Assembly (NCBI GenBank): GCA_011947345.1
Contig: JAAVTG010000476.1
Coordinates: 62,001 to 126,000 of the forward strand
Reading direction: 5' to 3'
DNA: 64,000 nt
Source: Phytophthora quininea
Taxonomy: Eukaryota > Oomycota > Peronosporomycetes > Peronosporales > Peronosporaceae
In this document: positions 55,387 through 64,000 of the stretch, piece after piece
Layout of the letters: every line of letters begins with the position of its first letter
Position numbering within the stretch: position 1 is the stretch's first letter
Notes under the pieces: model-generated
Told to the model about the DNA's origin: nothing
The model's input: only the letters and a program-made list of their open reading frames with translations
Databases searched by the model: none
Program-made: the position numbers and the translations under genes

Positions 55387-55799
55387 TCAAAGTCCACCAT
55401 TTGCAATAATTTTGTAGTACACGAAGCAGTCGACAATTTTCGAGTCCCCGTTCACCATATTCGTCACCGTCGACAGAGGCAAATCCTGTTGGACCCAACG
55501 GCTGAAGAACGGATAGGAGATGTCGGTCCGATCCGCCATCATGTTGAGCTGCTGGGCGATCGGCAACTCAAGTTTCGTCGTCGTCGTCGTCTTTTTGAAG
55601 ATGCCGCTGAATTTCTTGAACCCGTCGAGAAATCCTCTCTCTTCGTCTTCGTCATCGGCACCATCTTGCGATCGCAGAAGTCTCCTGTGGAGATTGGTCG
55701 GTGCAACGAAGCTGACGACTCAGGACTTGAGATCGAGGGCTTGGACTCTGTCGCGTCACTGCTGGTGAGGAGAATGGCCACGAACAGTGTGAAGGACAT
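55387..55799 (-). CDS. RxLR-dEER effector, family 1 (one frameshift)
   Basis: The ATG at 55799 starts a signal peptide (MSFTLFVAILLTSSDATES). After one frame change in the linker come HRRLLRSQDG and DDEDEERGFL, complete RxLR and EER. The body has AQQLNMMADRTDISYPFFSR, LPLSTVTNMVNGD and YYKIIANGGL before the TGA at 55387. The total length is not a multiple of three, consistent with a single lost base in the linker. There are no nonsense substitutions, so it may well be functional. Confidence 0.78.
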
Positions 55800-56015
55800 G
55801 CGAATGACTGGTGGTTGTCTCGTAGCAAAGAGGTGGTTGCTTCGGAAGTCAAAGGTAAATTGAACAATGCTGCGCCCTCGCTTCGACGGTGCTACGACAC
55901 GAAGACGATCACGGTGCTGAGTTTCGTCAGCATTTCTCATATCCTCTTCATTAGCACATCTCGTCATAAGATCAACGAAACGCAAATGATAAATGGACTT
56001 CTATCTATCTGGAGA

Positions 56016-57437
56016 CTACAGACGAAGTTCCAGCGTCTTGAGCGAGTGCAAGTTCTTGTCCTCCTCCGCAAACTCCAAACGCTTCTGCGCTTTCATCAAC
56101 ATGCGCATTTCACGCTGGTTGTCTTCGTCGATTTTCAGCCCTTGTCGATCTGCTTGAACGCGTTGTTCTCGTCCAGGTTGAGCACCGTAAAATACCTAGC
56201 GACGCAAAAACGATTAGACTCGTCGGTTCCTTTGAACAATAACCCAAAAGGTTGGTCGTACCCGCTGTGAGATTTGCGTTCGCCGCCATCGACAATCGAG
56301 TGAACAAACACCTCGACCTCGACCTCCAGGCGGTAGCGACTGCAGTCACAACACACTAAATGTTAACGACTGCATCAACAGCATTTTATATCGTATAGCC
56401 AGCCAACTGACCGAACGCTGACGACGCGAGCGCGAAGCGTCACGACATCCGACATGGAGATCGGCAGCTTGAACAGCACCCGGTTCATGGCGACCGTGAC
56501 CATCTTCTCCGACTTGGTAAAGTTCTGCGCGCAATACAGAGCGGAGCGATCCTGCCATACCAAAATTCATAAATATTTCATCTCCTAAAAAATATAATAT
56601 CGAGAAGTACCATCCACGTGAGTAGGTCTCCTCCAAACACCGTGTTGTTGATGTTGAGATTCCTAGGTAGGAACCAGTTGCGCACTTCGATCTCCGTGTC
56701 ACTGACAGCCACGTACTCCTGTTTGGTCTCACCCGGCAGCAAGTCACTCTGCTTGATGAAGGGGATTTTATCCACCGCGTCCTGCTCCTTCCTCCATCTT
56801 TTAGCCAGGTCCTTTCGTTCATTCGCTACTTCCCTCATTTTGAGGCAATAGTCCGCTCTTTCAGGGTCGAACAACACGGGCAGTCCCTTCCTCGGACGAC
56901 CGAATTGGTTGATGGCCACCATTGTGATAATGGCATTGTGGGTGTGCTCGAACTTGCCCGTAGGCACATCGTGTCGGTAGCCGCAGACTTGCACCGCCAT
57001 GGAGGAATTACTAAGTCCGATAATTTCTCCTTCCAGACGAACTAAATCGCCGTGGAAAACAGGCTTGACCAGGTCCACTCGGTCGAAAGAAATGGTGGCA
57101 GTAGCTCCCAAAGAAACCCTACAAATAAACTGTTAGCACAGTAAATCAAAAGAAACATGTAAAGAGACAATTACCGGCACGAGATGGTGCCTGCTAGCAC
57201 GTCCATGAGTTCCAAGATGGGTCCTGTTCGCAGCCAGCGACCCTTTGACTCTCATCTCCCTGGTGTTCAATGAAAACACGTTAGTTTTCTTTACGTATTA
57301 TCACAGAATGTATACAAAATGTTCAGTACGATGATGTCGGTGAAGTGCAGCCTCGTGTCCTTGGCGCGCACCTGCGCAGGCATGCGGCGCGCCCGCCAGA
57401 GGTCCTTGGCCGTGCCCAGCAGCTTCTGGACCAGCAT
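56016..57437 (-). CDS. Acyl-CoA thioesterase, double hotdog (ACOT9-like), copy 2
   Basis: Paralogue of 46065-44676 with the same domain order and intron positions. The start ATG at 57437 ([20 protein letters not shown]) is followed by an intron after DII (about 57247-57318). The first hotdog holds [20 protein letters not shown]. The second holds [32 protein letters not shown] and [18 protein letters not shown]. The C-terminal exon gives [20 protein letters not shown], after which a one-base loss at 56139-56141 hides the end (stop at 56016). It is divergently transcribed from the PMS2 gene 100 bp away. Confidence 0.82.
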
Positions 57438-57537
57438 GGTCGTCTATGAGTGGCGGATATTCGACAGTACCCATAATTTGGAGAAATTAAGTGTATACAA
57501 GATGTATACTTCGTGACCCATTTTCAAATTATCCGTC

Positions 57538-60247
57538 ATGGTGCTGCACGTGCTCGACCGCCGCGACGTGCAGCGCATCTGCAGCGGCCAGTCGGTCGTG
57601 GACTTGGCCACGGCCGTCAAGGAGCTGGTGGAGAACGCACTGGACGCCGGCGCGACGCAGATCGAGGTCAAGCTGCAGGAGTTCGGCAAGGGCGGCTTCG
57701 AGGTAAGCGACAACGGCGCTGGCGTGGATCCGGATAACTTTGCGACGCTCGCGAAGAAACATTTTACCTCCAAGATCAGCAGCTTCGAGGACATTGAACG
57801 AGTGGCGTCGTTCGGCTTCCGGTGAAATGAGTGTATACTAAGTATACACATCACTTAAAATGCTGATGTATACTTTCCTGTTTGCCGTAGTGGAGAAGCG
57901 CTGAGTTCGATCTGCGAGCTGGCAGCTAAATTCTCAGTGTGTACAAGAACCAAGCAGCAGAACGTTGGCGCTTTGTTGGAGTTTGATGCAAGTGGAGCGG
58001 TCGTAAAGGAAACGAAAAAGGCGAGGCCAGTGGGGACGACCGTCATGGTGGAAGAACTCTTCAAGCCCCTGGCAGTGAGGTACAAGGACTTCCACCGCAA
58101 TATCAAAAAGCACTATGCCAAGTTGCTCAAGGTCTTGCAAGCTTACGCTGTGAGCTGCGCCAACGTCAAGATCTGCGTCTTCAACCTCACAGGTAAAAAC
58201 GCCAATCGGAATGTAGTGCTGGCTACTCAAGCGCATCAGACTATGGGCGAGAACATCGCCAATGTGTTTGGTACCAAATTCTTCCGTACATTGCTACGAG
58301 TAGAATTTGAGTTGAAAGGAAAGCCAAAAGAAGATAAGAATGAAGAAAAGACGAGGAACAGAAGGCAGACGATTCCCAGGAGGATAATTTAAGTGGACAT
58401 GGACATAAAGTGGAGGGATACGTCTCCAAAGTCGGTGTGGGAGTCGGAAGGAGCGACAACGATCGCCAATTCTTCTTCATCAATGGGCGGCCGTTCGATC
58501 TGCCAAAGGTTTGTTGGGCTACATGTTTTGTTTGTGCCTGGACTGTGCTAATTGGGCTGTAGATGACGAAGGCTCTGAATGAAGTGTGGAGACAATACGA
58601 AATGAAGCAGAAGCCCGCGTGCGTTCTCAACTTCCACCTTCCACTGGGCGACTATGACGTGAACGTCACTCCAGACAAGCGCGAGACGTTTATTAAGCAT
58701 GTTCGTACTGTCCTAAAAATGGGGGTCTTTTCTGTGGTACTAACGTGTCGGAATTGTAGGAGGCGGAAATCATCGATGCCTTTAAAACGGGTCTAAACAA
58801 GCTGTACGAGCCCAGTCGAGGCACCTTTACAGTCCAGCCGCTGGTGACATCCTTTGCTCGGGTGGAGAAGACAGATGAGTCTGCGGAGAAGTCGCCCCTT
58901 CCACCTACTACCCACAAAGATGATGCCGAAGAACCTCCCGAGCGAATGCCAGCGATAGAAAGTCTAGACGACAACGATGATCCAACGACCTCAACCTCAC
59001 AACAAGAAGAGCCGCAACAAGATAGCGACAAGCTAATGGCACAGCAACCACATCATGCAGTCATCGTTGAAGTGTTAGAACCAAAGCAGCCGCGATATCT
59101 GCCGCGTGAGGCACCCGAATCCCCCAAAGCAGTTGAAAATGCTGCAAATGTCGGATCGTCACCGAAGTCTCGAGAACCGGAGCTGCGAAAGCCTTCGAAG
59201 AGACAGAAACTATACTCCCCACTCCAATCTCAAGAGACATCGTCAACCCCAGAAGAACACGAGTGGTCTTTTGATGAAATGATGAAACAACGACAGCAGT
59301 TTTTTGCCGAAGAAGTCGAGTTGGAACAGAAGCGAAAGAGGAATCGTCTCACAGTGCCAAAAGCGTGCTCGGCCTCTTCTGATGGAGACGATTTAGTCAC
59401 TGACAACGAAGTGGCTGCTGCGGCATTGCAGCGTGTGCTCAAAAAGGAGGACTTCAAGCGCGTTGAAGTGCTAGGTCAATTCAACCTTGGCTTTATCATC
59501 GGCAAACTCGACAACGACCTCTTCATCATCGACCAGCACGCCAGTGACGAGAAGTTCAACTACGAAACCCTCCAACAGACCACCGTCATGCACCAACAGC
59601 CTCTCGTGCGACCGCTAATGCTCGAGTTAACAGCCGGAGAAGAGATGGTCATTCTGGACCATCTAGACGTATTCGCGAAGAATGGGTTTACATTTCAAGT
59701 AGATAAAGACGCCCCAGCTACCAAGAAGCTAAAGCTGCTGTCGCTCCCTTTCACGAAACACACGCAGTTCGGCACAGAAGGTAAAGTCTTTGCTTCTACT
59801 TTGTTGTTTATTGCAATTAACTGTTTTCTTAGATATCCGAGAACTGGCATCGCTGCTTGCGGATGCACCACTGAATCCGTCAACTATCAGACTGCCCAAA
59901 GTCATGGCCATGTTTGCCTCACGAGCCTGCAGAAGCTCCATCATGATTGGAACAGCACTCCACAAAGAGGAGATGCAAAGGGTGCGCAGTCTTCGCTGAA
60001 GTGTTGGCCCATCAACTAACCGTAGATGTTATAAGTAGATTGTTCGCAACTTGTCAGGCTTGGATCAGCCGTGGAACTGTCCGCATGGGTAAGTCCTGTT
60101 GCTGTAGAAAAGAAAACTACGTGAGCTAACTGCGTTCTTGTCGACAGACGCCCCACGCTTCGCCATCTTGTTGACCTACTGCATCTCGGGGCCACCGACA
60201 TTAACTCACCAAGTAAAGGAAGCTCAAAACTTAGGACGACAAATTAA
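57538..60247 (+). CDS. PMS2-like: DNA mismatch repair endonuclease PMS2/PMS1 (MutL family)
   Basis: Partner of MLH1 in the MutL-alpha complex that nicks mismatched DNA in the nucleus. The GHKL ATPase motifs are [31 protein letters not shown] and ASFGFRGEALSS. The linker is charged and low-complexity. The C-terminal endonuclease motif reads [12 protein letters not shown], with later metal-binding ACRSSIMIG and CPHGRP. Introns: 57822-57890, 58509-58562, 58701-58759, 59781-59832, 59982-60038 and 60089-60147. One base is missing in the A run 58346-58349. With that corrected, all exons join to a TAA at 60245. It ends 15 bp before the stop of the convergent neighbour. Confidence 0.93.
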
Positions 60248-60262
60248 ACACATTTCAATGCG

Positions 60263-62889
60263 TTAGCAGTCCACCGCATCGATTTCAGGTACCGAGGTCT
60301 TAAGACGTTCCGCTCGGTAATACCCCATATCAGCGATGCTTGGAGGTGGGAGCTGCTTCTGATACTTCGCGCAGAGTTTGGTGAATCCGTCGACGATGAT
60401 TGGGTCGTTGACATCGCCATGGTAGTTGTCGTTGACAAACCTCGTCCACTCCCTTATGTCAACTTCTTCTGGTGAGTGGGTAAAGCAGCCGCCTTCGCAT
60501 AGGCAAGTGCCTCCGTATTCTCTCGGCAGATTCTCTGGGTCGACGAATTCCAGCAGCGCTTTTGTAATGTCCTTTTGCCCACGCAGCACGTGGATACGCT
60601 CGCGAGTTTTGGGGTTGATCAATGGAGACGCTAGCTTCCAAATGAGGTTAAACCACGCAGGAGGGTTAATGATAAAGATCTGATAAACCCGCTCAGGGTT
60701 GTACGTGGCAATGACCTCGCCCCACTTCTTGGTGTAGTTGACCACATCGCTGGACAAATCGGCCATCGAGATGCCTTTGATGTCGTAGATTTTGAGCATG
60801 TTTCCCTCTGGGAACGGACGAGGGTCCACCACCTTCCACATGAACTCCATCATGCGGACGTGGTGCATAATCGCCTCGTCTTCCGACACGCCACGTCCAG
60901 TGAAGTCGTGCAGTGCCTTCCGTTGGCCACCGAGGAACTCGAAAGAGATTGGATGGCCTTGACGGTCTCTCTTATGCAGAAAGTGAGTGAAACAGTCCTT
61001 CATATCGGTAAACACAGGCGAAGGACGCAGCAAGATCGTGTCTACGTCGTTCTCTTTGCGCCACTTGATGGTGGCAGCGTAGCGCTCTTTGGCTTCATCG
61101 ACGTCGCCTTCGCAACCTGCCAAGAAACGATTATCCAACTCCAACTCTTCCCCTTCGTCGTCACCTTCGGATGAGCCTTCGCTCTTGCCCATAACGACAC
61201 TGACACAAGTAACATGCAGCTGTTTCGCTTTGGAGAACCTCTTGGTCGTCAACAACAAGCTGATACGTTCGTGGAAGCGAGTGAGGAACAGGACGAGCGC
61301 TGACAGCCACGCCAAGAGCTCAAAGGAGCCGTTGTCCATGGAATTCATGACCGCAGCCATCGCAGCGAGGAACGACGTTAGTCCCCAGAAGCGTCGGTTG
61401 TTCTCCTCGCCGTCCATGCTGCTCAGAGCTTTCTCTGTAGTGACAGCTACATGCAGCACGTGATCATCACGCGGTCCATTGCTCAGAGGATCAGCTTCGA
61501 CTGTAATAGGCGGACGACCTCTCTGATAGCGAGTTAGCATCTCACACGAGTAGAGCGCAGTGCCATTCGCTGAAGGACCATTGACATAGAAGCGGAGGAT
61601 GCTAGATGGGTACATTTCCACTTGGAAGCCCTCGCCGACCGCCGGGTTACTGACGACGATCGACTCGGGAAGCGAAGACTCGTGCTGGATAGTGACGCAG
61701 CTGATGCAGTTGTCCTCGGGCTGTGGACCACGCTGTAATTTGAACAGTGCGTCTTGGAACAACTGCATGGCCTTGCGTAGCGCCGCTGCGATCTCCGTGC
61801 ACTGCTCGGGAGTGCGTGCTCGCACACGAAACACGCGTCCATCGGAGCGAATGACCGTCAGAATCCTTGGGAACTGGTCGTTCACTTCAATATGTAAAAT
61901 ATCAGATAAATGCACCGACGATCGCACTTCTCCCAAGGCCATAGCCGACATGGGGGCCGACTCGTCATCGATGCTTCCTGTAGCTTTAAAACACAGCATT
62001 TCAGCCGTCGTAAGCATGAAAATCCTCCACTTCCACAGCGCCACATTGGCACTCATCCGTCGACTCGCTAGTGACCGTCCGCCCATGGTGAACGTGCCTA
62101 GATACAAAATCTCGTCCATCGTGTTGTCCTGCTCCTCCAATAGACAGCTGTACAAAATTCCAGGCATGGAACTGGCATTGCCGTTGACCAGGCCGCTGCC
62201 CAGAGAGTTCAAACTGAAGCTGCCTCGACTGTTACCGTCAGGAGAAGCCACTTCCACTTCTCTCTGAGAGTTGGTCGGCGTCAAGGGGGCTAGTGGCGTT
62301 GGAACGCGCTCCCCACTTAATGGAGACAGCTCTGGGTCGCTGTCTCTCGTGTCTACAAATTGGGGCTCGAGTCCTGTCGTCCCCGTGACTTTTGGGGCTT
62401 CTGTAGCCAGCTCGACGTTGCACCAACTGCCTCGTGCACAAGTCACAGACTCGCACTTCCTTCATGATCCCTAAATGAGGCAAAGGCACTTGGTTTTTAC
62501 TGTGCACACCACACACAGCCAGTCCGCAGTTCCTACAACGATGCTGCATCATAAAAATCATCAACTAAATGCTAAAACGAATAAAAAAATAATAACTTGG
62601 TACGGACACGCAGTCGGAGCAGCCGCAGCGGCGCGTTACACACGTGGCACTTGGAGTCCGCATTCTGTGGCGAGTCGGGGCCTCTCTGCGAGCTGAAGAA
62701 AGACGATCCGGTGGCTGCAGTCTCCTCTCCGCTCGAGTTGTGGGAGCTCTTGAAGTGCGCCAGGAAGGCCGCCTTCCGGCGCTGGATCTCCTCGCTCATA
62801 GTCGGCTCCGGGTCCGAGAGGGGCGTGGGAGACGACGGAGACACGTCGGGCGCGCGCTCGCGCAGGAAGCGCGGCATCGCTCGCTGCAT
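60263..62889 (-). CDS. FYVE-PH-SEC14 (CRAL-TRIO) domain protein
   Basis: Lipid-binding/transfer protein of about 850 residues, probably working at phosphoinositide-rich membranes. The start is the ATG at 62889 (MQRAMPRFLRERAPD). A FYVE-type zinc finger (CHVC, then HRCRNCGLAVCGVHS, then VCDLC) spans an intron near 62640-62570. A PH domain lies at about 62110-61750 (ALWKWRIFMLTTAEMLCFKA). A hydrophobic hairpin (FWGLTSFLAAMAAVMNSM, then LLAWLSALVLFLTRF) lies at about 61350-61200. The SEC14 domain is at about 60990-60470 (YQIFIINPPAWFNLIWKLAS, LPREYGGTC). A frame change near 62430-62460 joins the finger to the rest. Confidence 0.88.
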
Positions 62890-62947
62890 GGCCGGCAAAA
62901 GACGAAATGAGACGATGACGCGATGGCGGAATGTCTTTTAGATACAT

Positions 62948-64000
62948 ACACCTAACCCTATTGAAAAGTCTGGACTATTAGTGGATGGCCGCGGATCGAA
63001 TGGAGAGGGAATATCGACTGGGTAGAATGTTCCAGCTGTTTGTGATAGTAGATGTCGATGTCTTGAGCAGGTCTTGCATGTACTTGGTGCAGCCCCTGGC
63101 TTGGTGCTTGGTCACCAAGTTGGTGCTCTGGTCTAATAAATGTGACATTGGTGATTATGCTGTGCACCTGGCTCTACGATGCCACGGCCTTCCGTCAACA
63201 ACAGCAGGATTTTTTCAACATACACTTTTTGCCTTTCAGCTGCGACCTCGTTTTTCGAGTTGATCGTTTAGTCGACGCAGTCCACAGTCACGAGCTTATT
63301 GACTGAGTGTGCTACGAAAGTTCTCGTGCTCGTCGTTCAGATGTTGCCTATTTGTCACCATCCTGGCGTAGTCCGATGTCGGTCAAGATCGACTCGGCGT
63401 TGCTTGCAGAAACCTCTTTGGTCCAACCGCGAAGATGAGGACGTTCGGGGTCCAGTAGCCGACATTACCAGCGATGTCATTTCAGAGGCAAGTCATAGAG
63501 ATGCTGGTGGGTTCGTCCTTAGCGTAACGCTCTTATCGCCGTCCAGCCTTCTTTCTGCGTTTGGCACCAGTTACTAGTGTTCGCGCCGCTGCGGTCCAGC
63601 GCCAGGAAGCCCAGCAAAACGATCTCCAGAGCGGAATAAGCGGCGTCGACGAAAGAATTCGAGGGTTCTAGCGGCTGAAAAATGACCCCACCCGGTCGGT
63701 TTGGCGCGTCCTTGGCAGATTCCTGCTTATCCAGCAACGCCCCGCTCACTCCGTCGACCTCTGGGCCGTCCAGGAGAGTTGCTACCATCGATGTGGAGAA
63801 GGCTGTCCACAACGTTGATCTGGAAGACGGACGGGAGCAGAGTTTGGCCACCCCTGATAGTGTCATAAGGTCTCCTTCAGTCGGAGCTCATTACCTGAAC
63901 GGCGACGGAATGGGCTTTCGCAGCAGCAGCTCCGAGGGCAAACCCAAGTCGAACAACTTCACGGAAGAAGTCCAGGCAGCTCAACATCGACAACGCGGTG
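62948..64000. other. Right end of window without a supported gene
   Basis: Open stretches at 62985-63263 (+), 63299-63577 (+) and 63866-63519 (-) have no recognisable domain. The last stretch (with SALEIVLLGFLALDRSG) could be part of a gene continuing beyond the window, but this is not supported. Confidence 0.35.

Noticed and set aside
63519..63866. 115-codon reverse ORF at the right end
   Set aside because: No domain; a single hydrophobic patch is not enough to call a gene. It may be the end of a gene outside the window.
1..64000. CRISPR arrays, rRNA, tRNA genes, bacterial operons
   Set aside because: None seen. Repeats are transposon-related, genes have spliceosomal introns, and no tRNA-like cloverleaf was recognised by eye.

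Overview
The window is nuclear DNA of an oomycete, almost certainly Phytophthora or a close Peronosporales relative. The main evidence is several copies of secreted RxLR/dEER effector genes, together with short introns (about 50-75 bp, GT-AG), compact housekeeping genes with tiny intergenic gaps, a FYVE-PH-SEC14 protein, and oomycete-style transposons (Crypton, MULE, hAT, PIF/Harbinger, LINE, chromodomain Ty3/gypsy). No species is claimed.

Layout. 1-5076: a near-palindrome of two glucokinase copies around a repeat-family spacer. 5077-10685: divergent RxLR effector copies, a coiled-coil/START-like family relic ('X') and a signal-peptide chimera. 10686-14331: a MULE whose transposase gene is split by a truncated LINE. 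14.3-18.5 kb: Crypton and lipoyl-synthase relics. 18501-21421: a PIF/Harbinger element with both genes and a TTA target duplication. 21.4-23.1 kb: repeat fragments. 23142-27426: a large LRR-plus-IQ gene. 27.5-29.5 kb: three effector copies. 29.7-31.0 kb: a secreted hydrolase-like gene. 31.5-35.5 kb: a foldback element holding one hAT inside another. 36.2-46.1 kb: a gene-dense block (PX protein, kinase-like protein, bisphosphate nucleotidase, second PX protein, ZIP transporter, type I membrane protein, acyl-CoA thioesterase). 46.1-55.8 kb: effectors, a gypsy fragment, an inverted copy of the 7.2-9.9 kb block, and a second hydrolase copy broken by a LINE fragment. 56.0-62.9 kb: a second thioesterase, PMS2-type mismatch repair and the FYVE-PH-SEC14 gene.

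The window is a clear example of a two-speed genome. Conserved cellular genes (glucose phosphorylation, zinc transport, sulfur-nucleotide and phosphoinositide functions, mismatch repair, acyl-CoA hydrolysis) sit between repeat-rich stretches where secreted effectors are copied, inverted and decay. Effector copies repeatedly travel with the X family and with one shared 5' flank.

Caution for the reader: almost every conserved gene, including single-copy housekeeping ones, is broken by a one-base shortage in a run of identical bases. This looks like residual long-read consensus error rather than biology. Frameshifts at homopolymers should not be read as pseudogenes. Internal stop codons in the effectors, the LINE insertions and the lipoyl-synthase decay are not explained this way.
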